A DNA stretch of 64,000 bases from NCBI GenBank assembly GCA_002633005.1, contig NMRA01000454.1, positions 30,921-94,920 of the forward strand. The letters are read 5' to 3'. Below are positions 1-10,444 of the stretch, piece by piece. The notes beneath the pieces were generated by a model. The model searched no databases. It had not been told where the DNA came from and saw only the letters and a list, made by a program, of their open reading frames with translations. The DNA is from Phoronis australis. Lineage: Eukaryota; Phoronida; Phoronidae. The number at the start of each line of letters is the position of its first letter. The stretch's first letter is position 1. A program made the position numbers and the translations under genes.

Positions 1-100
1 TCTCTCAGGGGCGGACCTTCTTGCCCACTTTGTCAAATGGGGGGGGCTCCTTCGAGCCTCCAAGCCCCCCCTCCCCCTGGGTGCCCGCATGCATTGGAAT
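1..100 (-). repeat. Interspersed repeat family A, copy 1
   Basis: Reads as the reverse complement of about 19690-19790: shared blocks around GGGGCGGAC, GCCCACTT, a G/C-run and CTGGGTG occur in the same order. A related + strand copy lies at about 10050-10275. No coding potential is visible. The element class is unknown. Confidence 0.55.
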
Positions 101-164
101 CATAGAAGTCTAGTCATGGAATACCAACTCCTGCTCGTGACCTATGCAACCTATTGTTAGGCCA

Positions 165-505
165 TGCGACCCCGAGGCCAGCCGCGAGAGTTTGCAATGA
201 AAACTTCTGGCTGCCTGTTCGACTGAGTTTTGATCGAGAGTTGACTCGAAGTTATCAAATCAAGCCTAATATCATTGCGTATTTTTATTTCGTTATTATT
301 GTTCATCAAGTGAGATTCTTCAGCCACAGTTCCGTACAATCGGCGATTTCTCGTTAACATTAGTCAACAAACCCGACAATTACACTGTTCGTAGTTTATA
401 AGCACACTTGTGGCATTGGGTGGATGCCGAGAGTAGTTTGGCATCTGATATCCTTTCAGCTGGAGTCCTAGAACTTTCGACAACCTTTCATACTACATGC
501 CATGA
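165..505 (-). repeat. Interspersed repeat family B, copy 1
   Basis: About 340 bp that align, by eye and as reverse complement, with 38150-38475 and 62187-62515. Shared blocks include TGGCATGTAGT, GATAGGTTGTC, a GGCATCCA block and a TTGATC..AACTC block. The copies are diverged. No shared reading frame is kept, so this is probably a SINE or MITE-like repeat. No clear Pol III boxes or terminal inverted repeats were found. Confidence 0.6.
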
Positions 506-1386
506 ATTTTTCAACAATACATTTTTGGGTGTTAAAATTATGTTACAGTCTTTTACGGATCAAAGTTTCATTTGGCCTAAATGAAATGTTTAGGCCCTAA
601 AATAGATGTGTTTATGTAACTTTCTAAAAATTACTCAGGAAATGACAATGGGCTTGCTAATGATAAGGCTCTGGTGCAATTTGATTGAAAAGTGGCACAG
701 TTGCGAAAATTTTTAGTCACAGTAAAGTCCATAGCAAATGCACACAATCGAATGCAAACAACTCCAACGCATGCACGGCACCACCTCCTGGCCGCGAGAC
801 ACGAGAGGGCATGTCGGCTGGAGTTCTATGACTACATCAAAGATCATTAACATACTCCAGATAAAAGTATTCCATTCAGTGTTTTCGTGGATAGTAATTG
901 AAGCTATGATTAGCCAGTAACAAAAAGCCATCTCATTTTTTCCGACTGGATTGTGTTACAGAATGTCGCTTTGTGATCGCATATGGACCCTTGTAAATTG
1001 TGTTTTGTTGTCTGAAGTGTCGGGAAAATGACTTAATTGCATTTTTTGGCAAAAGAGAAAACAGAGACATAAATCGTGGAGCTTGAGGTCTCGTTGAGCG
1101 AGTTGAGCAACTAAAGCGTGTAGAGGCGTTTAGTGAGTGAGGGCTGTCGACACCAACTATCTCAGGCCACATTGTCGAGCTGGTATTCATCAAACTAGAT
1201 GCTGCATGGAATCTTTCAGTTCATGATCAATTCCGTAGGCCCTGGCAGCCGACTTCTCTTTCGAATTAGCTAATAAGTTCGTTTTAATATTTTGTTTATT
1301 AGTTTTGAATTTGTATGCTCGCCCGTTTTCTGGTGAGGATTATGGCAATAGTGATTATATTAATGTTGGTGATGATATTCCCTGCA
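506..1386. other. No gene recognised
   Basis: A+T-rich sequence upstream of the K+ channel exon. I looked for the cytoplasmic T1 (tetramerisation) domain expected before a Kv core and did not find it on the + strand. Only short spurious frames are present. Confidence 0.4.
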
Positions 1387-1590
1387 CACGAGTGTTCTTG
1401 TGATGGTGATGACAACGGTGACAATGATGATGATGACGACAATGGTGATGGCGATGATGACGATGAGGATGACGATGACAATAGTGATGATAATGATGAC
1501 GATGACAGTGGTGAAGATGATGATGGTATTCCATTCACACGCTTGTTCTGATGATGACGATGACAATGGTGATGATGATGATGCCTCCAT
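1387..1590. repeat. GAT/GAC trinucleotide microsatellite
   Basis: Imperfect GATGAC/GATGAT repeats. All frames are open over parts of it, giving poly-Asp on one strand and poly-Ser or Ile/Val on the other. That is a by-product of the repeat, not evidence of a protein. It ends about 140 bp before the K+ channel exon. Confidence 0.85.
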
Positions 1591-1732
1591 ATTTAAGTAA
1601 CTGCACTACATTTAAAATCGACAAGTTTCTTGAAATGTGATATTCCTAGCCTTCAATAGCACGACAATTTTATCAAAAGGGGGCGCATTGACGACCTGTC
1701 ACTTATATGAGTTGCCTGCATCTTATTTCCAG

Positions 1733-2590
1733 ATTCCAGCTATAGTCCAGGTCATGGTTTCCATTACAGCGGCGACTGCAGTATATTTGAACGCGTTCTT
1801 TGGACGAGTCAATCGCACACGCGATGACGTCATTGAGGTTCAAGCATACTTGCAACGTAACTACTGGATCAATAACACCAAAATACACGGATGGAGCCAG
1901 ACAAAGATGTCTGAAACGTGTGTTTATATTATCTTGGTTTGCATCGTATGTGTATTCATCGACTTAGTTCTTCGCTTTGCATTGTGCCCTTCAAAATTTA
2001 AATTCTTGAAATCGTTTTTCAATGTCGTCGACTGTGTCGTTGTTCTTTCGTTGTCATCTATTCTCGTCATAGAGACGATGCTGATCAGGTTACCTCATGC
2101 ATTATTTGTTTGCCTAGAAATATCTGGGTGGTTTAACATTTTTCTTGTCGTACGACTACTTAAACTGGTTCGACAAAATTTACACATACGCATCTTTTAT
2201 TTGGTACTGAAATCAAGCATTTTGGATTTCTGCGTATTTTTATGCCTATTTGGCATAGTTTCTGTGTTGTTTGCCTCCGTCGTGGCGACGGTTGAAGTGG
2301 CGTCAGAAACATATTTCCATGACCTCGTGCAGTCGCTATGGTGGGCTGTTATTACCATGACAACAGTTGGTTATGGTGATATGTACCCTGTAACATATGG
2401 TGGATACGCCGTCGGAATGGTCTGCGTGTTGACTGGTATGATTCTTACAACCTTGCCCATAGCCGTCGTCAGTAGCAACTTCAACACGTTCTTGGCGCAC
2501 GGAAAACAATTTCACATGCACAGGAAGATGCTATGTGCCAGAAAGAATGAAAAGAACAAAAGGAATGATGCGTCCAAAGTTGTAAAGTGA
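1733..2590 (+). CDS. Voltage-gated K+ channel, six-TM core (3'-terminal exon)
   Basis: Membrane K+ channel subunit; four subunits would form a voltage-gated pore. An acceptor (TTATTTCCAG, ending at 1732) precedes an open frame of 285 codons plus stop. The frame stays open upstream to an ATG at 1637, but that part looks like intron. Numbering from that ATG: S1 about 34-55, S2 93-117 with a charge-transfer Asp109 where Glu is usual, S3 127-148, S4 168-190 (R173, K176, R179, then L182, R185), S5 192-218, pore with TTVGYGD at 242-248, and S6 254-282. S6 has LPIAVV where Kv1-Kv4 have PVPVIV. The T1 domain is not in the window, so the gene is 5'-partial or the exon lost its partner. The C-tail is short and basic. 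The Kv family assignment is firm; the subfamily is not determined. Confidence 0.8.
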   Translation: MPAIVQVMVSITAATAVYLNAFFGRVNRTRDDVIEVQAYLQRNYWINNTKIHGWSQTKMSETCVYIILVCIVCVFIDLVLRFALCPSKFKFLKSFFNVVDCVVVLSLSSILVIETMLIRLPHALFVCLEISGWFNIFLVVRLLKLVRQNLHIRIFYLVLKSSILDFCVFLCLFGIVSVLFASVVATVEVASETYFHDLVQSLWWAVITMTTVGYGDMYPVTYGGYAVGMVCVLTGMILTTLPIAVVSSNFNTFLAHGKQFHMHRKMLCARKNEKNKRNDASKVVK

Positions 2591-2636
2591 TGGGAATGTA
2601 GGGAACCCATCGGCGTTTCTTCGGCATAATTTTCCA

Positions 2637-2642
2637 AATAAA
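2637..2642 (+). promoter_or_regulatory. Poly(A) signal AATAAA of the K+ channel gene
   Basis: AATAAA lies 46 bp after the stop codon on the coding strand. The position suits a short 3' UTR. No transcript evidence is available. Confidence 0.45.
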
Positions 2643-3368
2643 CACCCATTGGCGTTTCGTAGATGGGCTTACATAAGGAAAATCCCGGTACTCTTATGAA
2701 TCACATACTGTCCCGAGATATAGTTACATGAAATCCACTGCTTACCACAATTGTATGGATTCAACAGGCTCGGTCATACATTCTGTTTGAAACATTTCCG
2801 GCAACAGAAATTACAGGTTTTTGAATTACAAGTTGTTTTCACGTCTTGCTGGTTCATGGAAATTTGAGGATATATGAAAATCGTAATACAATAGGCATAC
2901 ATCTACTACCCTTTTTCATTTTTATCTCCAACGACGTCATTCTACGTCATTCAGGTTACGTAGGCTTTATCGCCAAGACTGTACATTTAGCCAAATAAAC
3001 AGCAAAAGTATATATTTTTCTGAAAATATAAATTCACAGAATTTGATTTTTGACTTTTAAAATACCACTGTTTCATTAATTTGATCATGTGACTATGCTT
3101 TTTAGTAATTAAAAAAGAAAGGTACATCCATACCAATACAACAGGATCGCCAACACCAACAATTTCGTATGATAAGAAATTTTGATGATAAAATCTCATA
3201 AAAGTTACAGTTTTCTAAATTATCGTTTCACGCAACTTTAAGTGTCTTCACAGAAATCATAAGAGTCTTATTGTTGATAGATCCTCATACAAAAGAGAAA
3301 CATTTTAAAATCATTATTGCAATCAAAGTTCATGAAAACATTGGACAAAGCGTACTAGGACAGTTTCA
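2643..3368. other. No gene recognised
   Basis: A+T-rich spacer between the K+ channel exon and the 32-bp minisatellite. It has no recognisable exon, RNA gene or element. Confidence 0.4.
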
Positions 3369-3817
3369 CGTGTATCCGAAAAGCCAGTGTTCAGATATCA
3401 CGTGTATCCGACAAGCCAGTGTTTAAATATAACGTGTATCCGACAAGCCATTGCCCAGATATCACGTGTATCCGACAAGCCATTGTTCGGATATCACGTG
3501 CATCCGACAAGCCATTGTTCAGATATCATGTGTATCCGACAAGCCATTGTTCAGATATCACGTGTATACGACAAGACATTGTTCAGATATCACGTGTATT
3601 CGACAAGGCATTTATTCGGATATCACGTGTATCCGACAAGCCATTATTCGGATATCACGTGTATCCGACAAGCCATTGTTCAGATATCATGTGTATCCGA
3701 CAAGCCATTGTTCAGATATCACGTGTATCCGACAAGCCATTGTTCAGATATCACGTGCATCCGACAAGCCATTGTTAAGGTATCATATGTATCCGACAAG
3801 GCATTGTTCAGATATCA
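3369..3817. repeat. 32-bp minisatellite, 14 units, CACGTG-rich
   Basis: Unit reads approximately CGTGTATCCGACAAG + CCATTGTTCAGATATCA. Thirteen units are 32 bp and one is 33 bp. Ten unit junctions carry an intact CACGTG palindrome; others are mutated to CATGTG or AACGTG. Because 32 is not a multiple of 3 and the unit lacks stops, three long overlapping frames appear. They are artefacts of the repeat. Confidence 0.92.
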
Positions 3818-4924
3818 TGTTCCCAAGCTAGCATTAATTGGACATCTTTCAAGGTTATTTTAAGACCCCAGTCATTTTTGTTTTCACCGTGGAAGTCTTT
3901 CAGGGAACTGTGGGCTCTAACTTATTACGAGAACCAATTCATACAATAATTGGGTATTCGGTGCCCAATAGGCTTGTAGAAAGGTAAAAGTTATTGCAGG
4001 AGCATAAAGCAGTTCAACTTAGCCAAACTGTCAGAATAAATATTGTTTATTAGTAAGATTAGATCCATTTTAAGTTGCCCAAAATTTGTGCATATGTACT
4101 TTTAAATCATGGGGTCAGACTTGTTGACATGTACTTTAACGTCAAAATCTATTTTTAGCTGGTGTTTACAACTTTGGGTTCTGGGGTCAAAGTACTCTAG
4201 AGATTCTAGAAAATTCTGAGAACAAATTGTATCAGCCAATAATATGAGTGGATATGATCATGTGGTTTTTATTAGCCAATCACTAAATAAGTAGAATGTT
4301 ATATTATGGGCTGAAATCAACAAGATAATTAGATGCGCTATAGTAGTTGAAGACTTGCTACAGTGTACAGAAGCAATTGTACGACAGAGCCATCTCGTGG
4401 AAGATTCTAGAAAGGATCTTGGCAAGGGCGAGGGTTAACGAACAGGAAGTAAACTAAGAGCTTGTCACTTGCATTGTGGGTAGTAAGGTACTACCTGAAG
4501 AGTTGCGTCATCAGCCAGAGACAGTGAACAGCAAGAAGAATCGGGGGTAGAAGAAATTGCCTGCATGTGTTTCATCACCAGAGACGGTGACCAGCAAGTA
4601 CACTGTCGCTATACAGTGTGTGTAGTTCGAAGATTCACCAACAGGACAGACATCCAACAAGTGGAGTCCTAGCTTGGATAGCAGATAAGACATTTGATTA
4701 TTTTGATTGATCGATTAAAGTAATCTTTAAAGAGGGCGCTAGCGTAGTTACTCTTCTTTGTAGTTGATTACTTAATTAACAATAGGTTTCACTTGTCTAA
4801 TTGGGGGTTATCATATAATAAATTGACTACTGCATTTGATTATTCACTCGCCATCTACGCACAATCTCAAACCATAGCTACCTTTTAAACAAACCCACAG
4901 TCAACCTCTACACAAACATTTGCC
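3818..4924. other. No gene recognised; small local duplication
   Basis: Non-coding. A short local duplication is visible: GAGACRGTGAMCAGCAAG occurs near 4518 and again near 4580. Nothing else is recognised. Confidence 0.35.
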
Positions 4925-5060
4925 ACACCCTTTCTATCGCCGCTGCCTCCGCCATTCTCTGGATGCCAACAATTTTGTACCGACCCCTACGCCTGTCATA
5001 GGTTGGGGGGTGGGGGGGGGGGGGTAAACCCTGGGAGGCAGTCATGGGAAGTTGAGTAGC
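4925..5060 (+). repeat. Interspersed repeat family D, copy 1, with poly-G tract
   Basis: Matches 9540-9675 in the same orientation: a CTATCG..CCGCC block, TTCTGGAT, TTTGTACCGA, a homopolymer G or C tract, then a GCAG.CAT block. The G run spans about 5005-5024. Confidence 0.5.
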
Positions 5061-5627
5061 ACATTGCTACAAGCCAGCCACAGTGCAGTTGGAAACAGTG
5101 GTGTGGACCTGAATATCAGAAGCATATAAATCTGATGCCAGTGGCCAGCAGCAAATTAGGCTATCCGTGATAAAATCATTATTACAGTGCCAAAAGACAA
5201 AAACGTAAACATTAGAAATGTTTCATCCGTAGACTGAAGCGGATGCAAAAAGTTTTCCCAGGTCACATAACAAGACTTGTTACAAGAGGAAACTTTCGTC
5301 TGTTGTGCAAGCCAGAGTACGAAAGGACCTCATGAACCTGAAAAAATGAAGAAGCGAAAGAGTTGTGTTTTTGTAACTTGGGGCTGCTGCTGTGAACAAT
5401 CTTGCTCGCTGTTTTTCGGGACAGCACCAGCAAAAGTTGGGTCTCGTTGTGTTGAAAGACTTCGCACTCCCTGGGGAGTCACGACGAACGGCAAGTGGTG
5501 CTTCTCGTTCCAGGCGATCAAGGCCCTGGAAATGATTTTTTATAATGTTTATTACGAAATCTTCGATACAATGAATATACATAACCCAAAAAGCGCCAAG
5601 AGGCATTATATCTGGGTTAAAAAAGTA
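5061..5627. other. Unassigned stretch with overlapping open frames
   Basis: A 141-codon frame on + (5277-5702) and a 116-codon frame on - (5280-5630) overlap. Neither matches a family I recognise, and their two-strand openness argues against a gene. A decayed element is possible. Confidence 0.25.
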
Positions 5628-5745
5628 CAAAGAAATCTATATACAATTATTTTACACATACATAAAAAAATCTGTATACAATTATTTTACACAAGTACAT
5701 AAAAAATCTATATACAATCATTTTACACAAATACATAGATTAAAA
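5628..5745. repeat. About 37-bp tandem repeat, 3 units
   Basis: Three imperfect units built on ATCTATATACAATTATTTT and ACACAAGTACAT. A+T-rich. It overlaps the end of the unassigned open frame. Confidence 0.7.
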
Positions 5746-6160
5746 AGCTGTTGTTAAGATTACAATGACATATGATTACGAAAGTAAATAAATCATTTTC
5801 ATACACACTTATACAATTCTATCCACTCACACAAAGAGATTTAATATTATCAAGAAGTTTTGATACTATTTCGAATAAAACCTTATTTTTATTTGGGTTG
5901 AGTTTTTGACTTCCATATAGAAAAAGTTAATTTTGTTGTACACTTGCGGAATTTCAGAATATTTTTTTAATAAATATTGGGGTATTGTTCGAGTGTCTGG
6001 AAAAGCTGTACCCTCTGCTCCTTGCATACCTCACAAGCAAAAAAAAACGTGCATTTGTCTGTGCGTCTCCACAGCAACACAGAGGCGAAATATTATTAAA
6101 ATTATGTCTAAAAATATCGTTGTTTACGAATAGACCGCATCTTGATCTGTAAAGGATTAT
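5746..6160. other. No gene recognised
   Basis: A+T-rich spacer before the retrotransposon fragment. Nothing identifiable. Confidence 0.35.
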
Positions 6161-6189
6161 TTCGTGGTTGCAAGGAAGTTGGAATGATG

Positions 6190-6790
6190 TCAATGGGACA
6201 ATGAAAGTGATCGAAATAGACGTAGCAAGAACTGTCAGAATAGTGAGTGATAATCAGTCGGTGGTGCAACTCCTCCGCACGATCCACCTGTCCCAGCCAC
6301 CCAACAATGACGACGAACGCCATATCATGCTCACCCTTGCTGAGCTGCATGGAAAAGGTTGCCATGTCACCTTCACTTGGTGTCCCAGCCATACTGCGAT
6401 CATTGGTAATAAACTGGCCGACGAAGCGACAAAAGAGGGTACCCACTTTTACGACACCTCCAAAGCGGCCATCCGGAGAGCGACACGAGGCGGACCAGCG
6501 TCTCACGAGGGGAAGCAACGAGTGTAAGGTACCCGAGGCGTCAAGCTCAACCGGATCGTAGAGAAAACGCTTAGCTGAAAGGAGCAGGTCACTCTTCGTC
6601 GCCTGCACAGCGGCCACCACACGGAGTTGAAGTATTGACTAGCCAAACTCGGCTGAGCGGAGAACATGGTGTGCAGAAAATGCGTACTGGTTGACAAAAC
6701 ACCTGAACACGTTATATATGAATGTCCGAGGAGGTACCGCCCCCAACTACCCCAACCCCTCTTGACACCCTCTCTTAAGATCACCACCTC
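6190..6790 (+). mobile_element. Non-LTR retrotransposon 3' fragment: RNase H plus CCHC knuckle
   Basis: Remnant of the C-terminal part of a LINE-type polyprotein. The frame 6168-6527 gives the second half of an RNase H fold: VSDNQSVV (catalytic Asp), then WCPSHTAIIGNKLADEA (conserved His and final Asp). The N-terminal half with TDGS and the Glu helix is absent. After a stop the reading continues in shifted frames with a LRRLHSGHHTEL block, then C-x2-C-x8-H-x4-C (CRKC...EHVIYEC) at about 6672-6725. This RNase H to zinc-knuckle order is known from LINE clades with a C-terminal RNase H. Stops and frameshifts make it dead. The exact clade is not determined. Confidence 0.75.
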
Positions 6791-6799
6791 ACGCATAAA

Positions 6800-7898
6800 T
6801 TATGGGAGAAATGGACTTCATCTTGGGATCTGAAGGACGTCTCCCAACCAACCCCCTTCCTGGCCAGGAATCAACTCCCCAAGTATATCGTTGCTTAACA
6901 ACATCACCAGCACGGTCGCGAGCTGTCGTCTGTGTGCATTGCACACCACAGCAACTAAACGACCAGTCATCTGCGGTACGACCGGCATCTGGAACTCAGT
7001 AAAAGGGACTTAAAGACTGTGCAAACAAAAATCAATTCGTACAGCAACAACTGTACGATGGGCAGTACATGTTCAACACAAACATATTAAGTGAAAGCTT
7101 GAATGCACCAAAAACGACAAGACATACACGAAACTTCACGGGACTGTGTCATTCAGCTGTTCATACAAGAACCTTTATGCAGAGATTTACAATGAAGCTA
7201 GCAGAGCTAACCGTGACTGCAAAAAGTGTCATAAACACAATGCTGAGGAATGTGGACTGCACAAAGCGCTACCATGCCAAGCGAAAAGCAAGCCGAGCAT
7301 ATACAAACAGGCCAGGTAGTGAGGGAGAGGCGGCCAACACGAAACTGTTTGACGGGTCTGTTTATAGCTAGAAAACATAGCGACTAGTAATGCCACTGAC
7401 CACATCTACAAACTCAGTTACTGATTTTGTTTTTGTCAAAACAGTAACTATTCAACTAAATGACAACTGAAAACGGAACTTAAAAAGCTCTTAATAGGAT
7501 TACCACATTCAGCAGGCATGATTGAAACCACAATGACCAGTGCATTAACCATTATTTTTGCAAATTCATCTTGAGGTTCATAGGAAAGGTGTGAGAGTTT
7601 TTTACACGCGGGGTTATGACAGAGGTGAGAAACGGTATGGCATTGGGACAGCCGCTGTGGCGTGTCATGCAAGTAATAATACAACATAACGTAGAATTGT
7701 CGTGAGGGCTTGACAGGGACCTCAGGGGTCTCACACTCCACTGATTTATCCACATTATTTTGAAAACGCTTTGCCCAATCACACATTGTGTGTCATAAAA
7801 GAGATAAGCATACCTGCAGCTGATGCAGCAAGTAGAACTACTCTCGTTTGTCACATTGGTGTGGACTCACAGTTGAACTGTGGTTTTCTGTTGACCCC
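6800..7898. other. No gene recognised
   Basis: May include more of the decayed retroelement just upstream. Several frames of 60-112 codons exist on both strands (for example 7069-7371 on + and 7448-7786 on -). None shows a recognisable domain. Confidence 0.3.
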
Positions 7899-7940
7899 AG
7901 ACCGTCCGGAGTTGCACCATATGCCAACTCCGGACGGTCT
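7899..7940. repeat. Perfect 16-bp inverted repeat with 10-bp loop
   Basis: Arms 7899-7914 and 7925-7940 are exact reverse complements (AGACCGTCCGGAGTTG and its complement). The loop is CACCATATGC. It is G+C-rich in an A+T-rich area and has no gene attached. Confidence 0.85.
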
Positions 7941-8463
7941 CTCAGGACAATTTAGCGTTATGAAGCTATAAGCCTGTACGCTAACATATTTCCCCGAAAT
8001 TTAAAACAGTGAACACCCGATCCCTTCCTATTTACAGCACATGTCCACAGCCAATGTGGTCTTGGACCAGCTGCACAGGAGCCCAGCAGCTTGGAATGGA
8101 TGTGGTGGTTGCGATTAAGACACTCATTAATGCATTTCAAACGACACGTTGATGTTCAGCAGCGACAGTGTGTTGCAAGGCAATTAAATACAACTGCAAA
8201 ATATGCATTTACAGGTACAACAACCCTCTCTCTGCCATGGCCAGTGCATTCTTTCAAGCACCCTTAAATTTCCAAGATTGCCATGATCTAAAATAAACCC
8301 TCTCTTGAGAGTCTCTCCCTGTGGGACAGTGTAGGCTGAGCAACCAGTTGGCCTTAGTCAACACACTTCTTCGCTTTTTACAAAAAAAAATAATAAGAGT
8401 CAATAAAAAAACATTGTCCTGACTTTGATTAGTGACAGAGAGAAGAATTAGTTTCCAGAGAAG

Positions 8464-8876
8464 CCTTACATGTACTGCAGGTATGTTGATGATATTTTTA
8501 TGATTGTTAATCATGATAAGCTGATGGAGATCAAACTTGCTTTTGAGCAGAATTCTGTATTAAAATTCACGCATGAATTATCAGCAAGCAACAAGCTTCC
8601 ATTGATTTTGATGAATCTGGCATTAAAACCTCAGTATATAGGAAACCAGCATATGAAGGGGTTTGCTTACAAGAAACCAGCCAATGTCCACCGAGATATA
8701 AGCTCTCTGTTTTGACCAGCTTTTTGAAAAGAGCATATTCTCCTTGCTCAGATTGGGAAACCTTTAACGCTTACTGTAATCGCATCAATGAAATTGTGAT
8801 CAATAACGGTTACAGTTATAAGTTTGTTGACGAGAATATGAAGCTTTTCAACAGCCGCTTACAGAAGCTGTGTCAG
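8464..8876 (+). mobile_element. Penelope-like element fragment (reverse transcriptase)
   Basis: The frame at 8470-8715 starts with YCRYVDDIFMI, the reverse transcriptase catalytic box (Asp-Asp after Y-V) in the form typical of Penelope-like elements. Following sequence resembles the palm and thumb. After a stop, another frame continues with FLKRAYSPCSDWETF and a run ending VIINNGYSYKF, which resembles the thumb region of the same family. The upstream RT boxes and downstream GIY-YIG domain are missing here. It is an inactive, truncated copy. Confidence 0.65.
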
Positions 8877-8880
8877 TGAT

Positions 8881-9367
8881 GTAGCAAATGTCGACGCCAG
8901 TTTCGGCTGTGTCGTCTCTACGTTGTGAAGTCCTTTTCTTAACGTAACGTTGGTGTTAGCCTGGTGCAATCCCTAACGACAGAAGATCCCAGGAAATGTC
9001 ACTTACACCACGTGACTTAGTGGTCACATGTCACGACGCAAAAGGTGTCCACTCATCCAAGGCTTTACCACAAAAGGTGACGCTTTGCACCAGTCACGTG
9101 GTTTGTCGCTTTAGCGCCGCGTGAATAACCTGCCCGCAACAACAAACTTGTTTTTAACGATTCAAGCTGTTTGGTGCGGCGGGTGCCGAGGGTAGGGGGT
9201 GATTTTGCAAAGGACTCGGAGATGTACTGTTTACTGATCAGAAAAGTCGGAAATGAATTTCATTTCATTTGACTTAACTAAAGTTAAAATGTGTGGTTCA
9301 TTGTGTCCACTTGACGAATTTTCCAAAGGACCTGTATAAGCAGGCCCGTAGGATGGAAAAAAATATT
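8881..9367. other. No gene recognised
   Basis: Non-coding spacer between the Penelope-like fragment and the assembly gap. Nothing identified. Confidence 0.35.
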
Positions 9368-9518
9368 GGGGGGGGGGGGGGGNNNNNNNNNNNNNNNNNN
9401 NNNNNNNNNNNNNNNNNNNNNNNNNNNNNNNNNNNNNNNNNNNNNNNNNNNNNNNNNNNNNNNNNNNNNNNNNNNNNNNNNNNNNNNNNNNNNNNNNNNN
9501 NNNNNNNNNNNNNNNNNN
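9368..9518. other. Poly-G tract and assembly gap (136 N)
   Basis: A G run at 9368-9382 leads into 136 Ns (9383-9518), and GGGG follows. The homopolymer probably broke the assembly. Frames crossing the gap are meaningless. Confidence 0.95.
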
Positions 9519-9539
9519 GGGGCACAAACCAATTTGACT

Positions 9540-9675
9540 TCGCCAACCTACCCCCTTGCTATCGTCTCCCCGCCGTTTTCTGGATTCACAATATTTGTAC
9601 CGAAACCCCCCCCCCCCAAATTCGGCCATACTGAAGTGGGGGTAATACTTGAGATGCAGCCATCAGGGTTTGAGT
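9540..9675 (+). repeat. Interspersed repeat family D, copy 2
   Basis: Same order of blocks as 4925-5060, here with a C tract (about 9607-9617) in place of the G tract. Both copies contain TTTGTACCGA. Class unknown. Confidence 0.5.
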
Positions 9676-10049
9676 AACCGTGAACCAACAAAGATTAACG
9701 AAGAGTGAGAATTGGTCGAGGCCCCGAGCGCCCTGACGGTAGCTTGGAGCTGATGAAGTAACTATGGCAGGATCGGAGCTCAAGGATCTTTTTGATATCA
9801 TCTTTGAAGTAATGTTTGGAAAAGTGAAGCCGCGAGGGGCCTTGTATGAGTGCCTTTGTGGCCGTTTCAGAATCCTTTGATGAAACACAGCCGGTAACCC
9901 AGTTGCTGGTTGCAGGGGAAAATGATACGGACTGTGTCCCAAAATGTAGTACACACTTCAACGTCTGCAGTTCAAATTCAGTTCCCGTGGGTAATTGAGA
10001 TTTTAAGCAAGCCTACTGCATGGTTACACCTTATTTTCAACATGGATGT

Positions 10050-10280
10050 GCCTATCATGTCGTGCTCCGTGCATGCGCGCACACGGGGGAGGGGACTCGA
10101 TAGCAAAGTGGGCAAATAGGTCAGCCTTGAGAAACACGAGACAAAAGTCCACTAAAAAGGCAGGATTCGGCGTATGTTCAATTCATACCCCTGAGCGAAC
10201 CCCGTATTCGTTTTTTTCTTTAGTAAAAGGTCCACATCCTCAAAAATTCGAGCCCCCTATATTTTAGGCTGGGTGCGCAC
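10050..10280 (+). repeat. Interspersed repeat family A, copy 2
   Basis: Shares with 19690-19920 the ordered blocks GGGGAGG, AGTGGGCA, AAAAGTCCACTAAA, a TTCGAGCCCC block, CTATATT and GGCTGG.TGCG. It is diverged but collinear on the same strand. Confidence 0.6.
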
Positions 10281-10444
10281 AGGCTGTGTTTGTAGTATGC
10301 ACGGGAAATGCAAACAAACGATACAGTTTTGAAGAACAAAAATTCATTGCGCAATACTACTGGAAACCAAAAACATCAAGGAAGTTCGAAGACACCCTTT
10401 CCAAGTTGATGACCAATAAGTTTGATTTTATCTACGGCTTATAA

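Noticed and set aside
1315-1600. Open frames encoding poly-Asp or poly-Ser just upstream of the K+ channel
   Set aside because: They are translations of a GAT/GAC microsatellite, open on both strands and in several frames.
3387-3863. Three long overlapping frames with a repeated peptide (CIRQAIVQISRV-type)
   Set aside because: They are the three frames of one stop-free 32-bp minisatellite; there is no start context or splice support.
5277-5702. A 141-codon + strand frame with Cys-rich start
   Set aside because: The opposite strand is open over the same region, it ends in an A+T-rich tandem repeat, and no family fits.
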